64,000 nt of DNA from Phenylobacterium aquaticum (GCF_022695515.1 NZ_JALDPT010000003.1:1-64000); one strand, 5' to 3'; shown: positions 18,389-27,877, counted from the stretch's first letter. Made by a program: numbers and translations. Notes: a model not told the origin generated them from the letters alone.

Positions 18389-20095
18389 ATGCGAGCTTGG
18401 GCGATCGTTTTGGGGGTGCTGCTGTTCGGCGGGGTGGCGCGGGCGGCCGAGGCGCCTGTGCGCTACCAGCTGACGCCCGTCGTCGTGAACGGCGCGCTCA
18501 CCGCGCTGGCCGTCAAGCTGGATTTCAAGGGCGATCCCGACGGAGAGACCGGGCTCGACCTGCCCGATCACTGGGCCGAGGCCGAGAACCTGTCGCGGCT
18601 GATGTCGCGGATCGAGGTCAAGGGCGGGACCCTTGAGCCAGGCCAGGGGCCCGCTCGGCGCCTGCGCCACCGCCCGGGCGCCCAACTCGAAGTGTCCTAT
18701 CAGATCGCGGTGATCGGCGACGCCGACCCCGGTCGTGACCATCCCAAGGGCGAGCCCGTCGTGCGGCCGACCTGGTTCATGGCCCATGGCGAGGGTGTCT
18801 TCGCCACGCCAAGCGGGCGGCAGGCGGCTCCCGCCCGGTTCGCCTGGGGCGCGCGACCGGCCGGCTGGACCCTGGCCTCGGATCTCGATCACTTGGCGCG
18901 GCGCCCGGGTCGGGTCTCGGACATCGTCGACAGCGTCGTCGTGGGCGGCGAGCACCTGTCCGTCGTGGAGCGCCACCTGGGCCGTGCGCCTCTGCGGGTG
19001 GCGGTTCTGGGGCAGTGGCCATCGGCGCCGGAAGCCCTGGCCGACATGGCCGCCCGCATCATGACCGCGGAGACCGCGTTTTGGCGCGACGCGCCATCGC
19101 CGTTCCTGATCACCCTGACGCCGCTGTCGGGCGGACAGGGCGGATCCTATTCGACCACCGGCACGGGCAAGGGCGACGCCTTCGCGATAGAGTCGACGAC
19201 CAATCGGGACCCGGCCCAGGACCCCCACTTCCTCGCCCACGAATATATGCACACCTGGATCGCCAATCAGGTCGGCGGCCTGTCGGAGCAGGACGAGGCG
19301 CGGGACTACTGGTTCAGCGAGGGATTCACCGATTTCTATGCGTCGCGCATCCTCCTGCGCGCCGGCATCTGGTCGCTGGAGGACTTTGCGGGCCGCTACA
19401 ATGAGGTCCTTGCGCGTTATGACGGCTCGCCGGCGCGGAATTTCACCGCCGATCAGGTGATGGCCGCGTTCTGGACGAACCAGAACGCGCAACAGTCGCC
19501 CTATGACCGTGGGCGGCTTCTGGCCGTGATCTGGGACCGGGCCATCCGGACGGCCAGCGGCGGCCGTCTGTCCCTCGACGACGTGATGCGCCGACAGCTC
19601 GCCGCGGTGCGGACCGGCGGGGCCAAGGGGACCGGGGCAAGTCTGTTCCCGGCGATGATGAGCGCCACGGCGCCGGGGCTCGCGGTCGAGGCCGATCTCG
19701 CCCGCCACGTCACCCGGGGCGACACCGTGCGCCTGCCGTCCGATGTGTTTGGGGCCTGCCTCACTGTGAGCGACGTGACGATCCCCGTCTTCGACCGAGG
19801 GTTCGACGGCGAGACCAGCGCCAAGACGGGTGTGATCAGCGGCGTCGATCCCGCCGGCCCGGCCTACGCGGCTGGGCTGCGGGACGGGATGAAGCGCCTG
19901 GGTCGGGTCGGCGGCACGGAGGGCGACAGTCGCGTGGCGATCGCCTACCGCGTGGCGGCGGCGGATGGCGGCGAGCGTTTGATCCAGTACCTGCCCGCCG
20001 GCCGGGCGACCTTCCAGCTTCAGACGGTCTCGGTTCCGCAGAGCCTTAGCCCGGCGCAGCGGGCGGCCTGTGTGCGGGATCTTGGCGGAACCTGA
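18389..20095 (+). CDS. Secreted M61-family (glycyl aminopeptidase-like) metallopeptidase with PDZ domain
   Basis: The 568-residue protein has a signal peptide (1-20, ending ARA) and an N-terminal beta domain. The catalytic domain carries the zinc site HEYMH (about 284-288) and the downstream glutamate of WFSEGFTDFY (about 311). A C-terminal PDZ-like module contains GVISGVDPAGPAYAAGLRDG. The arrangement is that of peptidase family M61. GGGAGG precedes the ATG. It likely acts in the periplasm. It precedes the NPP-type gene on the same strand by 46 bases, possibly as a two-gene unit. Confidence 0.87.
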   Translation: MRAWAIVLGVLLFGGVARAAEAPVRYQLTPVVVNGALTALAVKLDFKGDPDGETGLDLPDHWAEAENLSRLMSRIEVKGGTLEPGQGPARRLRHRPGAQLEVSYQIAVIGDADPGRDHPKGEPVVRPTWFMAHGEGVFATPSGRQAAPARFAWGARPAGWTLASDLDHLARRPGRVSDIVDSVVVGGEHLSVVERHLGRAPLRVAVLGQWPSAPEALADMAARIMTAETAFWRDAPSPFLITLTPLSGGQGGSYSTTGTGKGDAFAIESTTNRDPAQDPHFLAHEYMHTWIANQVGGLSEQDEARDYWFSEGFTDFYASRILLRAGIWSLEDFAGRYNEVLARYDGSPARNFTADQVMAAFWTNQNAQQSPYDRGRLLAVIWDRAIRTASGGRLSLDDVMRRQLAAVRTGGAKGTGASLFPAMMSATAPGLAVEADLARHVTRGDTVRLPSDVFGACLTVSDVTIPVFDRGFDGETSAKTGVISGVDPAGPAYAAGLRDGMKRLGRVGGTEGDSRVAIAYRVAAADGGERLIQYLPAGRATFQLQTVSVPQSLSPAQRAACVRDLGGT

Positions 20096-20141
20096 GCCGT
20101 CAGGTCTCGGGCCTGTCATCGAGATCGTCTAAGGAGACCCG

Positions 20142-21359
20142 ATGCGCCTCCTGCTTCTCCGCCTGCTCACCCTCCTGTGCCTGATCGCTGGCCCCGCCGT
20201 CGCGGCCGAGCGTCCCCTGACCATCCTCATCTCGATCGACGGCTTTAGGGCCGACTATCTGGATCGCGGGGTGACGCCGGAGCTGTCGGCCCTGGCGGCG
20301 CGCGGGGCGCGGGCGGGGGAGGGCATGAAACCGTCCTTTCCCTCCCTGACCTATCCGAACCACTACACCCTGGTCACCGGCCTGCGGCCCGATCACCACG
20401 GCATCGTCGACAATGTGATGGTCGACGCCGCCCGCCCCGGCCAGACCTTCCGGATGGGGGCTAAGGGGATCGCCTGGGATCGCTTCTGGTGGGACCAGGC
20501 TACGCCGATCTGGGTCACCGCGGAGCGCGCCGGGATTCGCACGGCGACCATGTTCTGGCCGGGGTCCGACCTGGATGTGCAGGGCGTGCGACCGCACGAC
20601 TGGCGGATGTTCGACAAGAACGTCCTGGCGCCGGCCCGGGTGGATCAGATCCTGGCCTGGGTGGATCTTCCGCCCGCCGAGCGGCCGGGTTTCATCACCC
20701 TCTATTTCGACGACGTCGATACCGCCGGACACTATTTCGGGCCGGACAGTCCCGAGCTCAATCAGGCTGTGACCCGCGTTGACGCCCAGATTGGCCGCCT
20801 CGTGGCCGGCCTCAACGCGCGGGCCGTGCCGGCGAACCTCGTCGTGGTCGCCGACCATGGCATGGCGTCAGTGTCGAAGGACCGCATTATCTACATGGAT
20901 GACCTGGCGCCCGCGGAGACCCTGAACGTCATCACCATGGGCTCGTCCATGGATCTGTTTCCCGTGGCGGGCCACGAGGCGGAGGTGCGACGCGCGCTCA
21001 TCGGGCGGCACGCGCACATGACCTGCTGGTCCAAGGCGCGGGTCCCCAGGCGGCTTGGCTTCGGAACCAATCCGCGCATTCCGCCCATTGTCTGCCTGGC
21101 TGAGACGGGCTGGATGATCGAGACCCATGCGGGCAACGCCAAGACGCCGATGATCAACAAGGGCGCCCATGGCTTTGATCCCGATGACCGCGCCATGCGC
21201 GCCCTGTTCGTGGCCGCGGGGCCGGACATCCGGCCGGGCGTCGTCCTGCCGGTGTTCGACAATGTGGATGTCTATCCGCTGCTGGCCCGGCTCATCGGAG
21301 TGACGCCGCTCAAGGGCGACGGGCGCCTGGCGCCGCTCAAGGCCGCACTCGCCCATTGA
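20142..21359 (+). CDS. Nucleotide pyrophosphatase/phosphodiesterase (NPP family), exported
   Basis: The 405-residue protein has a signal peptide (1-21, ending AVA) followed by the alkaline-phosphatase-superfamily core. The first metal aspartate is Asp33 in ISIDGFRADY. The nucleophile is Thr70 in PSFPSLTYPNHYTLVTG. Later metal ligands are in LYFDDVDTAGH, VVVADHGM and KGAHGFD. NPP enzymes hydrolyse nucleotide or lipid phosphodiesters outside the cytoplasm; the natural substrate here is not readable. AAGGAGA lies before the ATG. Confidence 0.9.
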   Translation: MRLLLLRLLTLLCLIAGPAVAAERPLTILISIDGFRADYLDRGVTPELSALAARGARAGEGMKPSFPSLTYPNHYTLVTGLRPDHHGIVDNVMVDAARPGQTFRMGAKGIAWDRFWWDQATPIWVTAERAGIRTATMFWPGSDLDVQGVRPHDWRMFDKNVLAPARVDQILAWVDLPPAERPGFITLYFDDVDTAGHYFGPDSPELNQAVTRVDAQIGRLVAGLNARAVPANLVVVADHGMASVSKDRIIYMDDLAPAETLNVITMGSSMDLFPVAGHEAEVRRALIGRHAHMTCWSKARVPRRLGFGTNPRIPPIVCLAETGWMIETHAGNAKTPMINKGAHGFDPDDRAMRALFVAAGPDIRPGVVLPVFDNVDVYPLLARLIGVTPLKGDGRLAPLKAALAH

Positions 21360-21390
21360 GCACAACCTTGGCGGAGGGCATGCTCAGGCC

Positions 21391-21843
21391 ATGGACGACG
21401 CCGAGACCCGCCTTGAAGGCTTCATCGCCAGGTTCTCAGACCCTGTCGCGGCCCAGGCGCGCGCGGCGATCGCCGCCATGCGCGCCCGCCTGCCCGGGGC
21501 GGTGATCCTGGTCTACGACAATTACAACGCCCTGGCGGTGGGCTTCGGCGCGACGGAGAAGCAGTCCGGGCTGGTGTTCTCCATCGCCGTCTATCCCCGC
21601 TGGGTCAGCCTGTTCTTCGCCCGCGGCGTCCAGCTCTCCGATCCCGAGGGCCTGCTGAAAGGGGAGGGCAGCCGCGTGCGCCATATCGTGCTGGAGGAGA
21701 CTGCGACCCTCGACGCGCCAGGCGTCCGCGCCCTGATGGATCAGGCGCTCGCCCTGGCCGATCCCCCCATCGATCCCGACCGTGCCGGGCGGGTGATCAT
21801 CCAGTCCGTGTCGGCCAAGCAACGCCCCCGTCGGCCGGCTTGA
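21391..21843 (+). CDS. DUF1801-like domain protein
   Basis: The 150-residue cytoplasmic protein has no signal peptide. Segments such as VYDNYNALAVGFGATEKQSG and FSIAVYPRWVSLFF resemble the DUF1801/YdhG-like fold. The biochemical function of that family is not established. It follows the NPP gene by 31 bases and may be cotranscribed. Its last codons run into the promoter of the VOC operon at 21840. Confidence 0.7.
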   Translation: MDDAETRLEGFIARFSDPVAAQARAAIAAMRARLPGAVILVYDNYNALAVGFGATEKQSGLVFSIAVYPRWVSLFFARGVQLSDPEGLLKGEGSRVRHIVLEETATLDAPGVRALMDQALALADPPIDPDRAGRVIIQSVSAKQRPRRPA

Positions 21844-21868
21844 CATAGTTGCGAAAAATGGCAAATAT
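21840..21868 (+). promoter_or_regulatory. AT-rich promoter of the VOC-VOC-ArsR-SRPBCC operon
   Basis: TTGACA (21840-21845) is separated by 17 bases from AAATAT (21863-21868), inside a roughly 50-base AT-rich island unlike its surroundings. The spacer contains TTGC-N8-GCAA, an inverted repeat that could be the operator of the ArsR-type regulator encoded third in the operon. Confidence 0.65.
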
Positions 21869-21912
21869 TATCACATTGAGGAATTAATCGCCGCCGATCA
21901 GGAGAGACGGGG

Positions 21913-22377
21913 ATGTCGCGTCGGCCCAGCATGACACCGGTGATCTGGTACCGCGATCCGCGCGCGGCGATCGCTTGGCTGGAACGCGCCTTCGGCTTTG
22001 AGAGCCTGATGATCGTTGATGATGGCCAGGGTGGGGTGGCGCATTCGGAACTCGGCCTGGAGGGCGGTGTGGTGATGGTGGTCGGCCCGCCCCGTGGCCA
22101 CGCCATCAGTCCCGCCCAATTCGGCGGGCGCTCCACTCAGTCCGTCCATGTTCAACTGGCCGAGGGCCTGGACGCTCACTACGCGCGCGCCCATGCGGCC
22201 GGCGCCCGGATCGAACGGGAGCCGGAGACCCAGCCCTATGGGGACCGGGTCTACACTTGCTTTGATCCAGAGGATCATCCCTGGTCCTTCGGCCAGACCC
22301 TGGTCGCCCTGACCGCGGACCAGATGGCCGAGGCCACCGGTCACACCATCACCACCAAACTGGAGGGCCTGTCATGA
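21913..22377 (+). CDS. VOC-superfamily (glyoxalase-fold) protein 1
   Basis: The 154-residue protein has the two beta-alpha-beta-beta-beta modules of the vicinal oxygen chelate fold, with the PhnB-like pattern WYRDPRAAIAWLERAFGFE and SVHVQLAEGLDAHYARAHAAGARI and a C-terminal YGDRVYTCFDPEDHPWSF. AGGAGAGACGGGG precedes the ATG. Its stop overlaps the next start (ATGA). The substrate is unknown; the fold covers glyoxalases, dioxygenases and antibiotic-binding proteins. Confidence 0.85.
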   Translation: MSRRPSMTPVIWYRDPRAAIAWLERAFGFESLMIVDDGQGGVAHSELGLEGGVVMVVGPPRGHAISPAQFGGRSTQSVHVQLAEGLDAHYARAHAAGARIEREPETQPYGDRVYTCFDPEDHPWSFGQTLVALTADQMAEATGHTITTKLEGLS

Positions 22378-22820
22378 CCCGCACCCTGACAGCCGCTGTG
22401 TTCTACCGCGATCCCCGGGCCGCCCTGGATTGGCTGGCGAAGGCCTTCGACTTTGAGCTGGCGATGCTGCTGGAGGACGCTGAGGGCAATGTCGCGCACT
22501 CGCAGATGGCCTTCGGCGACAGCCGGGTGATGGTGGGGTCGGAGTGGTCCGCCGACCATCAGAGCCCGGCCTCTCTGGGCGGCCGCAACACCCAGACCGT
22601 CCACATCGAGATCGATGAGGATGTCGACGCCCATTGCGCGCGGGCGCGCGCGGCCGGGGCGGTGATCCTGGAGGAGCCGGAAACCCAGTTCTATGGATCA
22701 CGCACCTATCGTTGCCTTGACCCCGAGGGGCATATCTGGACCATCGCCCAGCCGGTCCGCGCGGTCAGCCGCGAGGAGGCCGAGGCCGTCACGGGCCTTA
22801 AGATCACCGGGTGGGAATGA
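22374..22820 (+). CDS. VOC-superfamily protein 2, paralogue of the preceding gene
   Basis: The 148-residue product is clearly related to its neighbour: FYRDPRAALDWLAKAFDFE, a HIEIDEDVDAHCARARAAGA block and YGSRTYRCLDPEGHIWTI align with it. The pair therefore looks like a tandem duplication. It overlaps both neighbours by four bases (ATGA), implying translational coupling with the upstream VOC gene and the downstream regulator. Confidence 0.85.
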   Translation: MTRTLTAAVFYRDPRAALDWLAKAFDFELAMLLEDAEGNVAHSQMAFGDSRVMVGSEWSADHQSPASLGGRNTQTVHIEIDEDVDAHCARARAAGAVILEEPETQFYGSRTYRCLDPEGHIWTIAQPVRAVSREEAEAVTGLKITGWE

Positions 22821-23146
22821 CCGCCGTCGCCCTCGATCGCACCCTGGCGGCCCTGGCCGATCCCTGCCGCCGGCAGGTGGTCGACCTGCTGGCCCGGGGC
22901 CCGCACTCCGCCGGCGACCTCGCCCGCGAGGTCGGGGTGCCGGCGCCGGCCATGAGCCGTCACCTGAAGGCCCTGAAGGACTCCGGCCTGGTGGAGGACA
23001 GCCACCCGGCCTTCGACGCCCGTGTCCGTGTCTATGCCCTGAGGCCCGAACCCATGGTCCAACTTCTGCGCTGGCTGGAGGAGTCCGAGCGGCTCTGGAG
23101 CGAACAGCTGCTGGCCTTCAAGGCCCACCTCGAGCGCGAGGCGTGA
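22817..23146 (+). CDS. ArsR-family winged-helix regulator
   Basis: The 109-residue protein has the SdpR-type arrangement: TLAALADPCRRQVVDLLARG, a recognition helix in VPAPAMSRHLKALKDSGLV, then a wing. It lacks metal-binding cysteine pairs, so it is probably not a metal sensor. The ATG at 22817 overlaps the preceding stop. ArsR-SRPBCC pairs of this type are common, and the regulator usually represses its own operon. Confidence 0.88.
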   Translation: MTAVALDRTLAALADPCRRQVVDLLARGPHSAGDLAREVGVPAPAMSRHLKALKDSGLVEDSHPAFDARVRVYALRPEPMVQLLRWLEESERLWSEQLLAFKAHLEREA

Positions 23147-23610
23147 GCTCCAAGGTCTATGTCGCCCTTCGGGTGAAGGCGTCGCCGGCCCGCGCCTTCG
23201 ACGCCTTCGTGGGCGAGATCGGCGTCTGGTGGCGGCCGAACATGCTGTTTGCGACCACGCCGCGCGCGCCGGGCAGCCTGGCCTTCGAGCCGGGGGAGGG
23301 CGGTCGGCTCACCGAGACACTCGCCAATGGCAAGGTGTTCGAGATCGGTCGCATCCTGGCCTGGGCGCCGCCGGAGCGCCTGGTGTTCTCCTGGCGCCAG
23401 GCGACCTTTCCGCCCGACCTCGTCACCGAGGTCGAGGTGCGCTTCGAAGCCGTGGGCGAGGAGACCCGGGTCAGCGTCGAGCATCGCGGCTTCGACCGGA
23501 TCCCGCAGGACAACGTCGCCCGGCACGGATTCCCGGACCAGGCGCTTGGCATGCGTCTGGCCGAATGGTGGCGCGATCTGCTGGGCGGCCTCGACCGATC
23601 GATCCGTTGA
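23143..23610 (+). CDS. SRPBCC/AHSA1-domain protein
   Basis: The 155-residue product starts with GTG at 23143, overlapping the ArsR stop. The N-terminal strand VYVALRVKASPARAFDAFV, the internal GRILAWAPPERLVFSWR and the C-terminal helix GMRLAEWWRDLLGGLDR are the hallmarks of the Bet v1-like AHSA1 family. These have a hydrophobic ligand cavity. It ends the four-gene operon. The role of the operon is unknown. Confidence 0.87.
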   Translation: MSSKVYVALRVKASPARAFDAFVGEIGVWWRPNMLFATTPRAPGSLAFEPGEGGRLTETLANGKVFEIGRILAWAPPERLVFSWRQATFPPDLVTEVEVRFEAVGEETRVSVEHRGFDRIPQDNVARHGFPDQALGMRLAEWWRDLLGGLDRSIR

Positions 23611-23665
23611 GCGGCTTGCGCCAGTTCTTGCTTTGTTTCATGCTGCTCGCGAGGGGACCCCATAA

Positions 23666-24946
23666 ATGAGCCAATCCGATCCCGCGCCGGCGGCCGGCCG
23701 CAGCGCCGCCTTCCGCTTCATCTTCGCCTGCGCCCTGATGAATGCGGTGTCGTTCGGCATCATGATCCCGGTGCTGCCCAACCTCATCAAGCAGTTCGCC
23801 GGCGGCGACACCGCGCACGCCTCCGAGATCAACGTGGTGTTCTCGGTGACCTGGGGGCTGATGCAGTTCTTCTGCGGGCCGATCCTGGGCATGTTGTCGG
23901 ACCGGATCGGCCGCCGCCCGGTGCTGCTGATCTCGTTCTTCGGCTTGGCGGTCGACTTCCTGTTCATGACCTTCGCCCCGACGCTCGCCTGGCTGTTCAT
24001 CGGCCGGATCATCAACGGCATGACCGCGGCCAGCTTCTCCACCGCCAACGCCTATGTGGCCGACGTCACCCCGCCCGAGGCGCGGGCCAAGACCTTCGGC
24101 ATGATGGGGGCGGCCTTCAGCTTCGGCTTCCTGATCGGCCCGGTGATGGGCGGATTCCTCGCCGGCTCGGCCATGCAGCACCTGCTGGGGAACTTCGCCC
24201 TGCGGCTGCCCTTCCTGGTCGCCGGGATCCTGACGGCGATCAACTGGCTCTATGGCTATTTCATCCTGCCGGAATCCCTGCCGATCGAGCGCCGCATGAC
24301 CAAGTTCGACTGGACGCGGGCCAATCCGGTGGGCTCGCTGGGCTTCCTGAAGGCGCATGGGGCGCTGCTGGGCCTGGCGACCACCGGCTTCCTGTTCCAG
24401 CTGTCGCACACCGTCCTGCCGTCGATCTTCGTGCTCTATGCCGGCTACCGCTATCACTGGGGGCCGGACATTGTGGGCCTGACCCTGCTGCTCACCGGCC
24501 TGTTGGGCATCCTCGTCCAGACCCTGCTGGTCGGCCCCGTCGTGGCCCGGATCGGCGAGCGCGGCGCGCTCTTGCTGGGCACGCTCGGCGGGGCGCTGGG
24601 GTTCGCCCTCTACGGCTTCGCGCCGAACGGCTGGGCCTATGTCGCCTCCGCGCCGGTCTTCGCCCTGATCAACTTCACCCAACCGGGACTCCAGGGCCTG
24701 ATGACCCGCCGGGTCGGGCCCCAGGAACAGGGCCGACTGCAGGGCGCGAACCAGAGCCTGCAGGGCATCGCCTCGATCACCGGGCCGCTGGTGTTCGGGG
24801 AATCCTTCGCCTGGGCGATCCGGCATGACGCGGTGCTGCACGCGCCGGGCCTGCCGATCTTCATTTCCGCCAGCCTGATGCTGATCGCCTTCTTCCTGGC
24901 GGTGAAGGTCGGGCGGCCCATGGCCGCGGCGAGCACGCTCGCCTAG
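23666..24946 (+). CDS. TetA-like MFS transporter 1
   Basis: The 426-residue inner-membrane protein has 12 predicted helices and the motif A loop GMLSDRIGRRPVLLISFFG between helices 2 and 3, as in drug:H+ antiporters of the TetA (DHA1) type. NAYVADVTPPEARAKTFG precedes helix 5, also as in TetA. GAGGGGA precedes the ATG. The next gene is a paralogue on the same strand. The substrate cannot be deduced; tetracycline export should not be assumed. Confidence 0.88.
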   Translation: MSQSDPAPAAGRSAAFRFIFACALMNAVSFGIMIPVLPNLIKQFAGGDTAHASEINVVFSVTWGLMQFFCGPILGMLSDRIGRRPVLLISFFGLAVDFLFMTFAPTLAWLFIGRIINGMTAASFSTANAYVADVTPPEARAKTFGMMGAAFSFGFLIGPVMGGFLAGSAMQHLLGNFALRLPFLVAGILTAINWLYGYFILPESLPIERRMTKFDWTRANPVGSLGFLKAHGALLGLATTGFLFQLSHTVLPSIFVLYAGYRYHWGPDIVGLTLLLTGLLGILVQTLLVGPVVARIGERGALLLGTLGGALGFALYGFAPNGWAYVASAPVFALINFTQPGLQGLMTRRVGPQEQGRLQGANQSLQGIASITGPLVFGESFAWAIRHDAVLHAPGLPIFISASLMLIAFFLAVKVGRPMAAASTLA

Positions 24947-25131
24947 GGGAAGCTTTCGCGCTTGCCACAACCCGAGGGGCGGATAGGATCGGCGAATGGA
25001 AATGACGACGACTGACGGGACCATGGCGGCCTAAGCACGGGGCCCGCCGGCGCGTGACGCCCGGCCAGACCCCTTCGCCCCTCTCCGATCCGTTCCGCCT
25101 GCGCCTGGCGCGGGCGCGTCGAGTGTTTTCC

Positions 25132-26400
25132 ATGCCCCCTTCGTCGTCGTCCCCACCGGGGGAGTTCGCGCCTCCCGCCGCCCGTCAGGCCGGACTGCCC
25201 TTTATCGCCATCACAATCTGCCTCGACGTGGTGTCCCACTCGATGGTGTTTCCCGTGCTGCCCAGGCTCGTGGAGGGGCTGGTGGGCGGCCAGGTCGCCT
25301 CCGCCGCCCGCTGGGTGGGGGTGCTGGTCGCCGCCTGGTCGGTGGCCCAGTTCTTCGCCGCGCCGGTGATCGGCATGCTGTCGGACCGTTTCGGCCGGCG
25401 GCCGGTGATCCTGATCTCGATCTTCGGCCTCAGCCTGGACCTGGCGATCATGGCGCTGGCCCCGACGCTCGCCTGGCTGCTGATCGGACGGATCCTCTGC
25501 GGTCTGACCGCCGGGGCCCAAGGCGCGGCCATGGCCTATGTGGCCGACATCACCCCCCAGGAGGACCGCGCCAAGAGCTATGGCTGGCTCAACGCCGCGG
25601 CCTGGACGGGGGTGATCCTGGGCCCGGCGGTCGGGGGGCTGATGGGGGCTGTCGACCCCCGCGCGCCGTTCTGGACCGCCGCCGCCGTCGCGCTCGCCAA
25701 TGGGCTCTACGGCTTGCTGGTCCTGCCGGAATCCCTGCCGCGGGATCGCCGCGCGCCCATGCGCTGGGCCAAGGCCAATCCGATCGGCGCCCTGGGCCTG
25801 CTGGTGTCGCGGCCTGGCCTGCCGGTGCTCTCGGCGGCCCTCCTGCTCATGTGGTTCGCCATGTTCGCCATGAACAGCGTCTTCGTGCTCTACACCGCCT
25901 ATCGCTACGCCTGGGACCCCATGGCGCTGGGCGTGTTCTGCAGCGCGCTCGCCGCCGTCAATATCGTCGTGACCAGCCAGCTGTCTGGGCGGGCCGCCGC
26001 CTGGTTCGGCGAGCGGCGCACCCTGCTGTTCGGCCTGGTTGCCCAAGTGATCGGTTTCGTCGCCTGTGGGCTCGCGCCCAATGGCGTGCTGTTCTGGATC
26101 GCCAACATCCCCATGACGCTGGCCAACATCGCCGGGCCCGCCCTCCAGTCCCTGATGACCGCCCGTGTGGATGCGGACGAGCAGGGGCGGCTGCAGGGGG
26201 CGATGGGGGGCGTATCCAGCCTGACCGGCCTGTTCGGCCCCATCGCCTTCACCCAGATCTTCGCGCTCGCCATCGCCGGGGGCAGGGGGCCTGCCTGGTC
26301 GGGGGTCACCATCCTATTCGGCGCGGCCCTGAGCTTGATCGCCTGGCTGCTGGTGGCCATCTACACCCGCGAGGCGGGACCCGGCCCGGATCCCGCTTAA
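25132..26400 (+). CDS. TetA-like MFS transporter 2
   Basis: The product of about 422 residues is a paralogue of the preceding transporter, with motif A GMLSDRFGRRPVILISIFG and AYVADITPQEDRAKSYGW. The ATG at 25132 places the first helix at about residue 25; an in-frame GTG at 25054 would add 26 residues with no membrane character. A 185-base gap separates it from transporter 1, so it may have its own promoter. Confidence 0.85.
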   Translation: MPPSSSSPPGEFAPPAARQAGLPFIAITICLDVVSHSMVFPVLPRLVEGLVGGQVASAARWVGVLVAAWSVAQFFAAPVIGMLSDRFGRRPVILISIFGLSLDLAIMALAPTLAWLLIGRILCGLTAGAQGAAMAYVADITPQEDRAKSYGWLNAAAWTGVILGPAVGGLMGAVDPRAPFWTAAAVALANGLYGLLVLPESLPRDRRAPMRWAKANPIGALGLLVSRPGLPVLSAALLLMWFAMFAMNSVFVLYTAYRYAWDPMALGVFCSALAAVNIVVTSQLSGRAAAWFGERRTLLFGLVAQVIGFVACGLAPNGVLFWIANIPMTLANIAGPALQSLMTARVDADEQGRLQGAMGGVSSLTGLFGPIAFTQIFALAIAGGRGPAWSGVTILFGAALSLIAWLLVAIYTREAGPGPDPA

Positions 26401-26461
26401 CGCCCGCCATCATTGCGCCCGAAACCTCGGCTGTGCTTAAGGCCAACTTCTCGGAGACTTC

Positions 26462-27877
26462 ATGCGCGCTTACCGCCTCCTGATCCCGGCTCTCGTCCTG
26501 CTCGCCGCCTGCTCGGATCCCACGGCCCGGTCCAACGCCCAGATCCCGCCTCTGGCCCAGCCGACCCGGGCCGCGCCCGGCGACGTGGCCACGATGAAGA
26601 TCTCCTTCGCCCCGGTCGTGAAGAAGGCGGCGCCCGCGGTCGTCAACATCTCCGCCAAGCGGGTGGTCCGTCAGCAGGCCGATCCCTTCTGGCAGTTCTT
26701 CGGCATGGGCGCCCCGCGCGAGCGGGTCGAGGGCTCGCTGGGCTCGGGCGTGCTGGTCCGCGCCGACGGCATCATCATCACCAACAACCACGTCATCGAG
26801 GGCAGCGAGGACATCACGGTGGGGCTCGCCGACCGCCGGGAGTTCCCGGCCAAGGTGCTGCTCGCCGATCCCCGCGTCGACCTGGCGGTGCTGAAGATCG
26901 ACGTCGGGTCCGAGCGCCTGCCGACGCTCGCCATCGATGACACCGGCCAGGCCCAGGTCGGCGACCTGGTGCTGGCCATCGGCGACCCCTTCGGCGTCGG
27001 CCAGACGGTGACCAACGGCATCATCTCGGCGCTCAACCGCGCGACCGACCCCAATGGCGACGCCGCCAACGCCTATATCCAGACCGACGCGGCCATCAAT
27101 CCCGGCAATTCCGGCGGGGCCCTGGTCGACATGGACGGCGACCTGATCGGGGTGAACAGCTTCATCCTGTCGCGCTCGGGCTCCTCGGCCGGGGTGGGCT
27201 TCGCGATCCCCGCCGCCATGGTTCGGCGCATCGTGGAGACTGCGGCCGGCGGCGGCCACGCCCTGGTCCGCCCCTGGCTGGGCGCCCGCACCCAGACCGT
27301 CACCCCCGACATCGCCCGCAGCATGGGCCTCGCCACGCCCCAGGGCGCCCTGGTCGCCGATCTGTGGCCCAACGGTCCGGCCGCCCGCGCCGGCCTGCGC
27401 CAGGGCGACGTCATCGTCTCGGTGGACGGCAAGTCGGTCGCCGACGCCGCAGCCGTCAGCTACGCGGTCGGCTCCAGCCGTCCGGGCCAGACCCTGAAGA
27501 TAGGGGTTCACCGCGGCGCCACCGAGCAGGCCTTGGTCCTGAAGGCCGAGGCCGCGCCCGCCACGCCGCCCCGCGACGAGAAGGTGCTCTCCGGCCGCAA
27601 TCCCTTCGACGGCGCGACCGTGGTCAATGTCTCGCCGGCCGTGGCCGACGAACTCGGCATTGATCCCTTCGCCTCCCGGGGCGTCATGGTGATCAATATC
27701 AGCCGCGGCTTCGCCATGAACGCGGGCCTGCGGCCGGGCGACGTGATCAAGCGGGTCAATGGCCGCGACATCGGCACTGTGGGCGAGCTCACCGGCGTGC
27801 TGAGCGCCGGCGGCGGCCAGTGGCAGGTGACAATCGTGCGCGAGGGCCAGGAGATCTCCGCCAACTTCCGCACCTAG
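26462..27877 (+). CDS. Periplasmic serine protease of the Do/HtrA family, lipoprotein
   Basis: The 471-residue protein has a lipoprotein signal with the lipobox LLAAC (Cys at about 17). The trypsin-like domain has a full triad: His110 in TNNHVIEGS, Asp140 in DPRVDLAVLKI, and Ser217 in NPGNSGGAL. Two PDZ domains follow at about 270-355 and 375-465. It would act in the periplasm on unfolded envelope proteins. Lipid anchoring is less usual than the soluble DegP form. The lone gene sits between an exporter and a serine hydrolase. Confidence 0.93.
   Translation: MRAYRLLIPALVLLAACSDPTARSNAQIPPLAQPTRAAPGDVATMKISFAPVVKKAAPAVVNISAKRVVRQQADPFWQFFGMGAPRERVEGSLGSGVLVRADGIIITNNHVIEGSEDITVGLADRREFPAKVLLADPRVDLAVLKIDVGSERLPTLAIDDTGQAQVGDLVLAIGDPFGVGQTVTNGIISALNRATDPNGDAANAYIQTDAAINPGNSGGALVDMDGDLIGVNSFILSRSGSSAGVGFAIPAAMVRRIVETAAGGGHALVRPWLGARTQTVTPDIARSMGLATPQGALVADLWPNGPAARAGLRQGDVIVSVDGKSVADAAAVSYAVGSSRPGQTLKIGVHRGATEQALVLKAEAAPATPPRDEKVLSGRNPFDGATVVNVSPAVADELGIDPFASRGVMVINISRGFAMNAGLRPGDVIKRVNGRDIGTVGELTGVLSAGGGQWQVTIVREGQEISANFRT

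Noticed and set aside
18026..20119. 697-residue open frame on the minus strand
   Set aside because: Antisense to rplQ and the M61 peptidase; no start with ribosome site and no recognisable domain.
23471..25024. 517-residue minus-strand frame
   Set aside because: Antisense to the SRPBCC gene and MFS transporter 1; low-complexity Gln/Gly/Arg composition.
23666..26400. Tetracycline resistance determinant
   Set aside because: Both proteins are only TetA-like MFS carriers; no adjacent tetR with tet operators, and specificity is not readable.
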